Of a stretch of 64,000 nucleotides of DNA, positions 11,034 through 22,178 are shown one piece after another. Origin of the DNA: Stenocarpella maydis (lineage: Eukaryota > Ascomycota > Sordariomycetes > Diaporthales > Diaporthaceae); contig NQMI01000003.1 in NCBI GenBank assembly GCA_002270565.1, positions 179,331 to 243,330 of the forward strand, in the 5' to 3' direction. Below the pieces are notes generated by a model that was given only the letters and a program-made list of their open reading frames with translations, ran no database searches and was not told where the DNA came from. The stretch's first letter is position 1; each line of letters begins with the position of its first letter. The position numbers and the translations under genes were made by a program.

Positions 11034-12224
11034 ATGAAGGCCATCATCATTGGCGCATCTGGAAACACAGGTCGTTCCATCGTGAATGCCCTGCTTGAGT
11101 CCACCACGGAATTCGTATGTCTTGCCCCTTGGAAAACGTAACTGCCTAATGCAGCTGGGCGGGTCATGTGGGCGGTAGGCTAATTCGTCGCATTCGTTTC
11201 CAGGACATTACTGCTGTGACCCGGGAGGCGTCTCTCAACAGCAAGAAGAACGAAGACCTGAGGAAGCAGGGCGTCCGCGTTGTGGCCGCGGACCTGAGAG
11301 GTCCTGAGGATGACCTGGTTAATCTCCTCAAGGGCGTCGATGTTGTCATCTCGGGCATCAACGCACTGGCCTTGCTCGACCAGATCCCGCTGGCGGACGC
11401 TGCGAAGAAGGCTGGCGTCGGCCGTTTCATCCCTTGCGACTTTGCAACGGTCTGTCCTCCGGCGGGGGTCATGTACCTGCACGAGATTGTGAGCAGAACC
11501 TTAACCCTTGGCCCCGACCACCTTGGCCCTGGCATATCCGCAGCAGCTGATGGCGTGACAGAAAGAGAAAGTTCTCAACCACATCAAGAAGATTTACCTT
11601 CCGCACACGGTCATCGACGTAGGGTGGTGGTACGAGATCAGCGTGCCCCGGGTCCCTTCCGGCCGTGCTGACTACGGCCTGTTGGCGCCCGTGGAGTACC
11701 TCGTTGGAGACGGTTCCGTGCCCTCTGCTCTCATTGCTCAGGCAGACATCGGCAGATACGTCGCCAGGATCATTACTGACCCCCGCACGTTGAACAAGAT
11801 GGTATTTGCCTACGGCGAGCTCTTGACGCAGCAGCAGATCTTCGACAAGGTTGAGGAGCTGAGCGGAGAGAAGATAGAGCGCAAATTCGTACGTATATAG
11901 CCTTCGCTGGTAAACTCTCAGTCTGTGGCCGACCTGCTGACCATATCTCTCCCGCAGATATCGGGAGAGGAGCTGCAAGCCCAAACTGCTAAGCTCCGGG
12001 GGCCGGACGGAGTAGCGCCAACAGAACATGGGCCCCTCCTGCAATTGTTCAGGTCTGAGTATCAGTACTCGTGGGGCATCCGTGGGGACAACACGCCTGA
12101 GAGTGCCGAGTACCTTGGCTATCTATTGGGTAAGGAGCTCTACCCGGACCTCGAAGTCACCTCGTACGAGAGCTACTTGAGAGACCTGCTGGAGGGAAAG
12201 GCCAGGAGGGTCTACGATTATTAG
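11034..12224 (+). CDS. NmrA-like / isoflavone-reductase-like NAD(P)-binding protein
   Basis: Four exons give 319 aa: 11034-11114, 11204-11488, 11562-11888 and 11958-12224, with GT-AG introns of 89, 73 and 69 bp. The protein opens with a beta strand and the dinucleotide-binding GASGNTG motif (G7, G10, G13), typical of the NmrA/PCBER branch of atypical short-chain dehydrogenases. It continues with 'VVAADLRGPEDD', 'GVDVVISGINA' and 'KKAGVGRFIPCDFAT', all landmarks of fungal isoflavone-reductase-like proteins, and 'IDVGWWYE' in exon 3. Such enzymes are cytosolic NADPH-dependent reductases or redox-sensing regulators; the substrate here is unknown. The start is the first ATG in frame with the Rossmann motif. 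It is the first intact gene next to the transposon island. Confidence 0.85.
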
Positions 12225-13259
12225 TTTTGACAGGACCGAGAGGCACCATGTAGACTAAGTGACTGAATCTCATGCCGTCAGTGATTGTTGGGGTCGGCGG
12301 TCTTGACATAATTAGTTGATGCTCGTTTGAGAAGAGCAGGCATTCTAATTACTTGGTGAACATGACAAGCCTACCGGCTTCTCAGGCCTTAATTCAATTC
12401 TTAGAGCGGATTCTCCAAACAGAAATGTGTTGGTCGGCAACGGGTGCCGCTTAGGTCTCTGCATAATGTGGCCCTCCTGTCCCACCACATCCAACGCTCA
12501 CTGCTCGCCACTATTCCCACCTCTTAGGGTTGCTTTATAAAAGCATGGTTGCTTTATAAAAGTTGGTTTTGTCTTGGAACCCTTGGAAAACTTAGTAGAT
12601 TTAGCCGCATTGATTATCAAAATAATGACAATTGTGGCAATAGTAGTGGGCAACTACAAGTCAGCACCAGCTTAGTCAGCTTAGACCAGTTTATAGTGCC
12701 CAGTTGCTGTGCGGGCTACGCCCACAACGCCAACACTTCCTCGATAGCAGCGAATCAACAACCATTACCCCCCATCGTATTGCAATACGTGACCCAGCCA
12801 ACAACAATACTATTTCTAAAAGCCGAGTTCTTATGTCAAGTAATAACCTCGGTACCCAGGTACTCATTGCGGATACACCTATGTATGCAAGCGCGGTGGA
12901 CGTTGATTGTTGACTGATAACTTGCACATACATGAATTAACCTTGTGGGGATCCATAATCACCAATAGAAGAGTGAGAGCAGGAATTAACATTTCTCTTC
13001 CCCTGCGCATGTAAATCATCCCAGTCAACTGCAGGTGCTTGGCGCTACCCGTGCCCCTGTGACATTGAAACCCAGCCCGTCCCACCGCCTAGCCACTTGC
13101 AGTATCAATTCTACTGCGCACCCACCCTTCTCACCTTCCACATAGGTCCAACTCAAGCCACCCGCCAGCCTGGACGGGACATCAGCCCGACGCAAACGAC
13201 TTTGCGCTGTCGCCCAGACACGGCATTCCCCACGACCATCTCGAATCGACGCCATCATC
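12225..13259. other. Intergenic region, no gene seen
   Basis: About 1 kb between the NmrA-like gene and poly(A) polymerase. Frames of up to 122 codons exist but show no family resemblance or splice logic. A tandem 15-mer with a TATA-like core (GTTGCTTTATAAAAG) lies at about 12,530-12,563. The last 200 bp are C-rich, as expected of the leader of the downstream gene. Confidence 0.6.
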
Positions 13260-15506
13260 ATGGCTGCCGAAAATCAATGGGGCGTGACGCCGCCCATCTC
13301 GACCTTGCTCCCCACAGAGGCCGAGAAGCGCGCGAACGAAGCCCTGTTCGCAGAGCTCAAGGCGCAGAACACATACGAACATGCGACCGAGACGCAGAAG
13401 AGGTAGGTACAGGCAGCTACTGCGTATATCATGTCGCAGAAATTTCTGACACGGACGCGTCTGCCGCAGGGAGGTGGTCCTTAAGTCAATCCAGTCTATT
13501 GCCGACGTCTTCGTCCAACGCGTCGCCCAGGAGCGACACTCGGAGAATGCAGCCATCGTCAAGTCTGCCAGAGGCCGCGTCTTCACCTACGGAAGTTATC
13601 GCCTGGGAGTCTTCGGCCCGGGATCCGATATCGATACCCTCGTCGTCGCTCCCAAATACGTCACCCGGGAAGACTTCTTCAAACACTTCCCCGGCCTGCT
13701 CAACGAGATGGCCCCCGCCGGCGCCATCGAGGACCTGACCGCCGTCACCGATGCCTTCGTGCCCATCATCAAATTTGAGTATTCAGGCATCAGTATAGAT
13801 CTAATCTTCTCTAGAATCGCTACCGTCACCGAGATACCCCCCCTCTCCACGCCCTGGGACTTGCTGGACAACAACCTGCTGCGCGGCCTCGACGACGCTG
13901 AGCTGCGATCCCTCAATGGTACAAGAGTCACCGACGATATACTGAAGCTGGTACCCGAAAAGACGTCCTTCCGACTGGCGCTTCGGGCGATCAAGCTGTG
14001 GGCACAGAAGCGCGCCATCTACGCCAACATCATGGGCTTCCCAGGAGGTGTGGCCTGGGCAATGTTGGTGGCCAGGGTCTGCCAGCTGTACCCAAAGGCA
14101 AACGGCGCCGTCTTGGTCAACAAGTTCTTTCACATCATGCAGCGCTGGCCGTGGCCTCAACCTGTTTTACTCAAGAAGGTTGAGGAGGGCCCCCTGCAGG
14201 TTCGAGTGTGGAATCCCCAGGTATGGCCCAATCATCAGCTCCTTCGCAAACCCAAACAACGAGCCTCTTGTGGCCGATTATCTGACTGCTGGGACAGGTG
14301 TACAAGGGTGATTCATACCACCTGATGCCCATCATTACCCCGGCGTATCCGTCCATGTGTTCGACCTTCAACATCACACACTCGAGCAAGACCATCATAC
14401 AGAAAGAGCTCGAAGACTTTGCCCAAGTGGTGGATCAGATCATGGTTGGCAAGCTGCCGTGGAAGTCACTCTTCGTCAAACACACTTTCTTCACCCAGGA
14501 TTACAAGTATTACATCATGGTCAACGCAGCCAGCACGACTAAGGAGAACAGCAAGATTTGGGGTGGTTTCGTCGAGTCCAAGATCCGTCTACTCGTCCAA
14601 AACCTGGAACGTCATGCTTCTGTCGAGCTCGCGCGTCCATTCAACAAGGGTTATGAGCGCAGACACAGGACCGTTCACGGCATGAATGAGTGGAATGCCA
14701 TTCTGGACGGGAGCTTTGATTACCTCGTGAAGGACGGTGATGACGCTGACGATAAGGTCAAGACAGAGTCAGGAAATGGTGCAGCAGAAGGCGAGTCGAC
14801 GTCACCGACCGATGTCAAGAAAGAAGAAGGCGGGGACGGCGAATTCAAAGGAGAAGAAGATGATCAGGATGGCCGCAAAGATGTTTTCACCTCGACACAC
14901 TACATCGGCATCAAGCTGCGTGAAGGTGAGTCATGAGCCCCGACCCAGAGTTACGACCACCGCCTCGGTGACATAGCCTTACGGCCTCTCTCCTTCGAAA
15001 CGTGTATGTGTCTTAACACCAGGCGGATTGACAAAACAGGAGCGAAACAACTCGACCTATCCTTCGAGGTCAATGACTTCAAGGGCATCCTTTACGGCTG
15101 GGATAAGTGGGAAACCGAGCTCCAACACTGCTGTGGCATCAGCGTACAGCATGTTAAAAAGTACGTCCAGCCGGTCCGAGACAAGGAGTTGACCCGCTTC
15201 CCGTGTGAGCTGACTGACAATTGCTGTAGCTGCAATCTGCCCGATGACGTTTTCGAGGCCGGCGAGGTCAAGCCCGCCAAACCTAAGAAGAAGTCGGCGC
15301 AGGCCCCGAACGGAGTCAAACGAAAGGCGCCCACTCAAGTATGTTGCGATTCAGGGGTGGCCCATATTCTCAAAAAGCTGAGTTGACGGGCGCTGAATGA
15401 CTTGTCCCCTGGTGTTTCAATCCTCACTCGTCACCAACTAACTGGTCCCCAGGAAGCAATAGATTCAGCCAAACGACAACAGACTTCGACGGTCAGCGCT
15501 GGTTGA
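13260..15506 (+). CDS. PAP1: Nuclear poly(A) polymerase
   Basis: Six exons encode 601 aa: 13260-13402, 13470-14220, 14298-14925, 15040-15160, 15230-15338 and 15453-15506; introns are 67-114 bp. It adds the poly(A) tail to pre-mRNA 3' ends as part of the cleavage and polyadenylation factor. The nucleotidyltransferase signature GSYRLGVFGPGSDID (about 89-103) supplies catalytic Asp101 and Asp103; the third Asp is D158 in 'GISIDLIF'. 'GFPGGVAWAML' and '[25 protein letters not shown]' are conserved central-domain segments, the latter spanning intron 2. The RNA-binding domain follows, interrupted by an acidic insert (about 485-515, rich in Glu and Asp). The C-terminus is short and basic (KPKKK, KRKAP). 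Length fits fungal orthologues. Exons 5-6 were chosen because they preserve 'NLPDDVF'. Confidence 0.95.
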
Positions 15507-16298
15507 GATTCGATTCCCTAACCTCCGACACCCTTTGTTGCACTGATCTTTCTCCTGCAGGGAAGGCTTCAAAGAAAGCAAATTTAAAAAACAAAAAAAA
15601 ATCACTAGCAGAAAGCTGGCGGCTCGCCGGCGTTTGCACGCCCCTGTTGGCTGCAATTGGGTGCCTTGCCGCCACATCTACCACTCACCACGATCTTCTA
15701 GAATAATGCAGAGAGGAGTTGCAGATTGGAACGAGATTCAACTCGTTCGGGTGATTCTGCGCCGAGAACATGCCCTGCTACCTTTGAGTCATTTTGCCGG
15801 CTTCCTTGGAATACGCGTAGGAGGCATCTCAGGAGAGGCAGAAAACGGGGCGGGGTTGGAACGGCCTGCGCCTGGAAAAAACAGGCTCTCGTCCGGCGCA
15901 CGATGTGCTCTGCTGGCTATGTATGATAGATTAGACTGGAACAGCGCAATAAAGCTACATTTCAGAGGCATACGTGCCTCGCTAATAACTCGTCGTCTTA
16001 CGCGAGAAGTGCTCTTCGTGCCTCTCCCTCAAGTGGGGCCCGGCATTGGATGGTAGAACATGGTGTTCAAATTTTGGGAGAACATGCTATGATACGCCAA
16101 AAAAAAAAAGGAAAAGAAAAGAAAAGAAAAAAAGGCCTGCCGTTCGCCTAGCTACTATCCCTGAAACGCCAAAGCAGACATGCTCGCTAAACGTCTAATT
16201 TGCTTCAAGGTGACGTGTGTGCCACCTACTTGTACCTACGCTAGCCGTGCCGGAAAGATCGTCACCTCGTCTTTCCATCCCCTCGTCCGTTCGGCCTC
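15507..16298. other. Convergent 3' intergenic region
   Basis: This separates the 3' ends of poly(A) polymerase (+) and the AhpC/TSA-like gene (-). An A-rich and AAAAG-rich run lies at about 16,099-16,134. No coding frame is supported; open frames at 15,634-16,056 lack any family feature. Confidence 0.6.
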
Positions 16299-16991
16299 TC
16301 ACGCCTCGGTGGTTACCTTGGTATGTACCTCGACGGGTTCCTTCGTGGCAACCTCTGTGGCAATCTCGGTGGGCTCCTTCGTATGAACCTTCGAAGTGAC
16401 GTCCGTGGAAAGCTCTGTATGGGACTCGATTGGCGCCTCCACAGGAGCCTCAATGGGAGCCTTTGCATGGACCTCCGTAGGAATCTCGGTGGCCTCCTCG
16501 GTGGGCTGCTTCGTAGAAACCTCGATAGGTACCTCCGTGCGTACATCGGCGGGAGCCTCCGTAGGAATATCGATGGGCACCTCTGTAGCAGCTTTGGTGG
16601 GTTCTTTCGTAGGCGTCTCAGTAGGCTCCTCCGTAGGGGTTTCAGTGGATACATCTATTATAGGAATCTCGGGGGGCACCTCCGCAGGAACTTTAGTTGG
16701 CTCTTCTGTATGAACCTCAGTGGGTACCTCTATAGGAACCTCAGGGAGCTTCTTCGTAGAAGCCTCGATGGACATCGCCTCGATCGGAACCTCGGCGGAT
16801 TCCTTCGTAGGAACCTCAGGGGTTACCTCCCGAGGAATCGCAGGGAGATCCTTTGTGAGAACCTCGGTGGTCATCTTTGGAGAAGCCTCACGCGGCTCCC
16901 TCGTAGGGACCTGAACGTCCGCAGTAACCTCACTTGCCTCCTTCATATGAGCCTCGTTGGGCACCTCAGCAGTAACCTCAGTAGGCACCTC
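16299..16991 (-). repeat. 12-bp-period coding minisatellite
   Basis: The 3' half of the AhpC/TSA-like gene is a degenerate tandem array with a 12-bp period, encoding about 57 tetrapeptides of the type T-E-V-P, T-K-E-P and I-E-A-P. Because the unit is a multiple of three, the reading frame is kept and other frames also stay open (a 294-codon plus-strand frame spans 16,323-17,207). Such arrays expand and contract by slippage or recombination. Confidence 0.85.
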
Positions 16992-17711
16992 AATCAGCGC
17001 CTTGAGGGCGGCGTCAAAGTCGGGCAGCTCACTCGCGGAGCGGGGGACGCTCGCCCAGCGCACGATGCCCCTGCGGTCGGTGGCGAAGGCACCCGACATC
17101 TGCCAGCGGGTCCCGCTCTCGGTGGTCCTGTTCCATATCCCCTCCGTCTTGCCGAGCTGCACGGCGTTGTAGATGGAGAAGGGCCCGATAGCGTGCCAGT
17201 AGGATGAGAGGCCCAGCCCCCAGGCCGCGTATGCGTCGCGGTCCTCGTCAACCACGACGTGGGTCTCCCAGGCGCCGCCGACGTGCTCGACCCAGTCGGT
17301 GGTGGCGGCCTCGCTGCTGTGGGAGACGGCTATGCAGTGGATCTGGGGATGGTGCTTTACGGAGAAGGCGGTGAGGCTGCGGAAGGTCTTTTCGGCGACT
17401 GTTGTTGTTGTGAGAGAAGTGTTAGCAGTTGGTAGTTGGTTCGGGCGGGCGGATTGATGGATGTAAGGGTAGATGGATACGTAGACTTATGTAGATGTAT
17501 AGAGATTTATGGCTTGGCGGACGGATGGCTTACATGGGCAACCACAGTGTCGCAGAAAGACGACTATTGTGGGCTTGTCTGGGAGCTTCACCTTCTCATG
17601 TGACGGCGCCGGCTCGCCGACCTTTGGGACGGGCGCGACCTCTTTTGGCGGTGGTGACTTGAAGGACTGGAGCTCCTTTGTGAACAACTGCGTCAGCGTT
17701 GGGGGTGCCAT
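16299..17711 (-). CDS. AhpC/TSA (thioredoxin-like) protein with long repetitive tail
   Basis: Two exons, 17711-17534 and 17398-16299, with a 135-bp GTAAGC...CAACAG intron, encode 425 aa. Residues about 30-195 form a thioredoxin-fold AhpC/TSA-like domain of the peroxiredoxin-like type: 'TIVVFLRHCGCPFAEKTF' holds the presumed peroxidatic-site cysteines Cys56 and Cys58, with Ala where a CxxC partner could be. 'AVSHSS' and 'DRDAYAAWGLGLSSYWHAIGP' follow. Residues about 196-425 are a four-residue-period run rich in Glu, Pro, Thr and Val, unusual for the family, whose members normally end soon after 'FDAALKAL'. No signal peptide is evident, so a cytosolic redox protein is likely, but the enzymatic role is inferred. 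It is divergent from DML1, with a GATA palindrome in the shared promoter. Confidence 0.85.
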
Positions 17712-17967
17712 CTTCGGGTGCGAGCGGGAGCGCCAAGGATTAAGGTTGCAATAATAGGTGTATATAACGAGCGTTGTGGTGGGAGCTTTTTAGACTGCCA
17801 GGTATGTTGTAAGCGAATTCGCGTACATACTTAGTAATAGTAGTTCTGGTTAAGCGGTGGGGGGTGGAAAAGGGGTATCAGATGCTCCATCTCGGGATAT
17901 CGGATTGGAAAGCTGAACCAAACCTGCGCTGCATGTGCCGTCCGGCCGGCCTCTCCCCCACATTTTG

Positions 17968-17990
17968 CATCTTATCGCAGCGATAAGATG
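17968..17990. promoter_or_regulatory. Perfect palindrome with paired GATA sites
   Basis: Arms CATCTTATCGC and GCGATAAGATG are exact inverted repeats around a single A. Each arm contains a GATAAG core, in opposite orientations. The site lies 257 bp upstream of the AhpC/TSA-like start and 211 bp upstream of the DML1 start, in their divergent promoter. Fungal GATA zinc-finger factors (nitrogen, light or iron regulators) bind HGATAR cores; binding here is inference. Confidence 0.5.
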
Positions 17991-18200
17991 GAGCTACCCT
18001 TGTCTCCCATGTGCGTCATCCCGTCCTGTGGCTGTGGCTGGGCGGGAGAAGAGGTTGCATAATCCTTGTGTGAACGGCTGCATAGCGTGACAGTGTGCCG
18101 GCTGTACAAAGTACTCCGTACAACTCTTGGGTTTGTCACGACCTCGAGTGTGAGATGGACCATGCATGTCGTGGACGAAACCTAACACTTAGTATCCACG

Positions 18201-19961
18201 ATGCATGAGATAATTACTCTGCAGCTGGGCCAGCAGAGCAACTACCTGGCCACGCATTTCTGGAATGCCCAGGTCTGGAAGCATCCATGATTGGACATGT
18301 CTCTCGCCCAGAGTTGCTGACTGTTTCTCAGGAATCATATTTCACATACGGTGAGAATGAGGAGCCTGCCGTAGACCATGACGTGCACTGGCGCCCCGGG
18401 CTCGGCGCAGATGGCTCCGAGACATTCACGCCGCGGACCGTCATCTACGACCTGAAGGGTGGCTTCGGCTCGCTCAAGAGGATCAACGCACTCTACGATA
18501 TTCAGGACGACGACCCGGCGCAGTCCTCATCGCTGTGGACCAGCCGGCCCGTCGTGCAGAAGGCCGAGCCGGTCGAGCCCAGCGCGTACCAGGAGTCCCT
18601 GGACGCGGGCCTGGAGCCGCCGCAGCTCACAGCCGAGTCGGTGCGCTACTGGTCCGACTTCAACCGCGTCTTCTACCACCCGCGGAGCATTGTACAGCTC
18701 AACGAGTATGACCTGAACTCGAGCATCGCGCCCTTCGAGAGGTGGGACTCGGGCGAGGAGCTGTTTGCGAACCTGGACAAGGAGCACGACCTCGTGGACA
18801 GGGATTTGCGGCCCTTCGCCGAGGAGGCGGACCACATGCAGGGGATCCAGATCATGACGACCGTGGACGACGCCTGGGGTGGCTTCGCTTCGCGGTATAT
18901 TGAGAAACTGCGGGATGAGTACGGCAAGACTACCATCTGGGTCTGCGGCCTGCAGGAGGGGTTCCAGGGCATGAACAGGGCAAGTTGGATGATCTTATGA
19001 CACAATTCTGGACGGCGTGGACCTCTCTTTACTGACTGTTCATACGCTTAGGACAAGCGCCTTCTCCGGCTAGTAAACAAGGCGAAGTCCCTCACAGAGA
19101 TTTACAAGCAGGCCTCGCTTCTCATCCCCATCTCGATCCCGTCCTCGCTCTCACCGCGGATCCGCAACGTCCTCTCACTGGACACATCTTCGTCGTGGCA
19201 CACATCCGCACTCCTATCCGCAGCCATAGAGTCCGCCACTCTCCCTTCTCGCCTCAGGGACAATATAAACAGGGACTCGCTCGGCAACATAACCGACCTG
19301 CTCAACCTACATGGCAAGCAGACGGTCGCCAGCCTGCAGATGAGCTTCTCCGGGGCGAGTGAGACACCGCGAAGTGAGGACGTGGGGGATGAGCCCGAGG
19401 ACGGGCTGCGCCTGGATCTAGACCTCCGCCCGGCAGATGATTTGGGAGATGGCCGGAAACAGCAGAACGGGTACCACCGCGCACCGAAAATCTTCAGCCA
19501 GGTGTTGACGAGCCGGGGGGGACGTGCAGGGGATGATTATGATAAAGGAGATGGCGATGAGGAGGCAGACGACAGGATACATCGACGAGGGCAGCACGGA
19601 GCCATCAGTAGAAGGTTCGTACCTCTGCCGCCCACCTCCCTCGGAACACAGCACAGGGGTAAAAAGATACTAACCACATCCAAAACGCAGATACCGATCG
19701 ACGCTAAGCTACCCGCTCCCGTCCAGCTTCCCGAACATCTTCAAGGACGGCAAGGGCAGTGAGCTCCAGGACAACGCAGCAGTGACGACGTCGCTGTCTA
19801 CGGACGCGGCGCTATCCGGTCGGCTAAAAGCGCTCCGGTCGACGGTGACGCGGCTAATCGGGATCGAGGACCGCGAGACGCTGAGCAACGAGCTCGCTGA
19901 GATGGCCGACGAGTATCACGAGGGGTGGTCGAGCGGGAGCGACAGCGGCGAGGACGACTGA
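18201..19961 (+). CDS. DML1: Dml1/Misato-family protein
   Basis: Four exons encode 517 aa: 18201-18272, 18332-18979, 19052-19612 and 19691-19961. The family (yeast Dml1, animal Misato) is tubulin/FtsZ-related and acts in mitochondrial inheritance and DNA partitioning. The N-terminus '[24 protein letters not shown]' is the tubulin-like first strand and helix; '[11 protein letters not shown]', '[15 protein letters not shown]' and '[21 protein letters not shown]' are family blocks. The C-terminus is acidic (SGSDSGEDD). The intron after codon 240 (18980-19051) has a GC donor (AGGCAAGT), with a CTGAC branch site and TAG acceptor; no GT donor keeps the frame. Intron 3 carries a perfect TACTAAC branch sequence. 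It is convergent with the downstream aminotransferase. Confidence 0.92.
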
Positions 19962-20577
19962 ATGCTGCCGCTGCCGCTGCCGCTGCTGTTGAGGAGACAT
20001 TGATCCGGCAGAAACGATCGAGGTTCTCTTGGGTGCCGGATCTCTATTTTTGGCTCTCTCTTGGCGCATCAACAGCCAGGAGAACCACCACCTCACATCG
20101 TAGCCCCCAGCTCCAATACGTGTCACAGCCAGGAGAGTGGGCGTTTGGCCGTATCTCATGCGCCGGTGGGTGCAATACGCACACCACGGGGATCACCCGG
20201 TTTACCTGCAGGGGGGTTTTTCTTTGGTGGCATGTGTGGTGTCGCAATCTCAGCCGAGCTGTAGCAAGGCCCGGATTGGGTACACTGCAGAAAAAACCGG
20301 TTTCCGCATGCACGCAGAACCACTAAAAGGAGGACGTCCAATACCTACGAGGTAGAATCCACCACGGGGTCAGTTGCTCTCAGTGAAAAGTTGCAAGTGC
20401 ACCAACCTCAGGTCTCAGGGGCCTCTATGGGCCTCTATGGGCCCAATTTCGAGGGAAGCGTAGAGAAGGTACCGAGTCTCCAACTGAGCGAATTCGGGCT
20501 CCTTGGTCCACTCCAGGAAGTATCAACAGCACCAGAGGGTGGCAGGCATAATCTACGACATCCCAACCTCGCCAAAG
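19962..20577. other. Convergent 3' intergenic region
   Basis: About 600 bp between the stops of DML1 (+) and the aminotransferase (-). CTG/CCG-type runs follow the DML1 stop (19,964-19,990). No gene is supported. Confidence 0.55.
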
Positions 20578-22178
20578 TCACCCCCTCCTCGCAAGCTCCT
20601 TGAATGCCGCATCGGCAGCATCACCGAGCCTCTCAACAATCACGTCGACCAGCTGTGCAGCAGCAGTATACAATACGCGGGCATAAGCATCACATGGTCG
20701 CCCCTCCTGTCGCCAGCACAGCCCTGACCATAGTAGATCAACATGAGCCCACCCTTCGTCCCTCCCGCCATCGACTTCTCGTGCACCGCCCTCGCGACCA
20801 CCAGCGCCGGGTCAAACGGCTCCCTGGTATCCTTGTCCCGCACGAACTCAACGCCGCAGAACAGGCCCCTTCCTCGTATATCACCGACGTGCGGGTGGCC
20901 TCCGAGCCGGCGCCGCAGCGCCGCCCCGAGATAGCAGTCCCGATCCCGCACGTTAGCCACGAGGCCCTCCCGCGCGAAGATTTCCTGGACAGAAAGCGCG
21001 GCGGCAGACACGACGGTGTGGTTCCCAAAGGTATTCCCATACGTGAAGACAGCCCCGGCGTCCTCCATGGCCCTCACGACGCGCTCTCCCGCCAGCACGG
21101 CCGAGCACGCCTGGTAGCCACCTGCAAGGCCCTTGCCGACGCATTGTATGTCTGGGACGACGCCCTCATGTTCCCACGCGTGCAGGGTCCCCGTGCGGCC
21201 AATTGTTCCACACATGACCTCATCGAGTATGAGGAGCGCGCCGTGCCGCACACAGACCGCCTCCATGGCCTTGAAGCAGCCCGGTGGCGCCAGCACACAC
21301 CCGAACGCCGCGCCCACGACCGGCTCGGCAATACGAACGGCCGCGATGGTGGCGGGGTCGGCGGCCTGAAAGGCGGCTTCTAGCTCGGCGGCCTTGCGTG
21401 AGACGAAGGCGGCGTCGGGCTCCCCTGGGACCTGTTGTCGGTAGGTGTTGCAGGCCGGGATGTGGTGGACGTTTGGGAGGAGGATGCCCTCGAAGTTGAC
21501 TCGTCTTGCCCGCTGGCCAGAGACTGAACGGGAGCCGATGGTGATTCCGTGGTGAGTCCTCGCGGGCGATGAAGGACGCCCGCTGGGGCTCGCCTTTGCA
21601 TACGAAGTACTCGTGAGCTAGTTTGATTGCTGCTTCTACGGTTTCGGAGCCTGGCAGGAAAAAGTATTAGTTGTTTGTCTGCAGAATAGGCAGGAGACTT
21701 GCCACATACCCGAAGATTGAAGGTAGACCTCTGCCATCTTGTCCCCAGTACTTTGAACTAGCCACTCTTGCAGGCAAATGCTACTCTGGTTGTCGAAAAA
21801 GGGCCATGGAATGTATGTAAGATTTCTGGCTTCTGCGTTCATTGCCGTGAGGAATTCCAGATTCCCGTGCCCTATGCACGTAACGCCTGCTCCACCGCAG
21901 GCGTCGAGAACCTGACGCCCATCACGAAGCTGGAGATGATGGCCTTGGGCCCGTACTACGACGGGCAAGCCGGTGCTGGACGTCAAGTTTTCGAAGACCG
22001 CTGAAGTCGCAGACTTAATGTTGTTGCCTGTCGAACCTCCAGCAATGGCATCGTGAGCGCATAGTCCGCGCCTGGTACTTGGAAGCCCATCGACAGGTCC
22101 GTTGGCCATGGCTATAATTGGCGGTGCTCGAATTACCCCTTGGTCATGATTCATGACAGGGGGTTTGGCTGGTGGCAT
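20578..22178 (-). pseudogene. Class-III PLP-dependent aminotransferase, frameshifted
   Basis: Exon 1 (22178-21710) and exon 2 (21650 onward), separated by a 59-bp intron, match class-III aminotransferases: 'LDACGGAGVTCIGHGN', 'YLQSSGSETVEAAIKLAHEYF', then 'ALLILDEVMCGTIGRTGTLHAWE' with the PLP-contacting Asp, and 'PDIQCVGKGLAGGY' with the Schiff-base Lys. The reading frame changes twice. Near 21,553-21,562 the conserved 'FIARE...THHGITIGS' run needs a shift, as if 2 bp were missing or 1 bp added. Near 20,669-20,675 a 5-bp excess separates 'VMLMPAY' from 'TAAAQLVDVIVERLGD', whose frame ends at TGA 20,580-20,578. Catalytic residues are intact, so inactivation may be recent or one shift may be a sequencing error. 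Substrate unknown. Confidence 0.75.

Noticed and set aside
16323..17207. 294-codon plus-strand frame over the AhpC-like tail
   Set aside because: The 12-bp repeat keeps several frames open at once; only the minus strand continues into a conserved domain.
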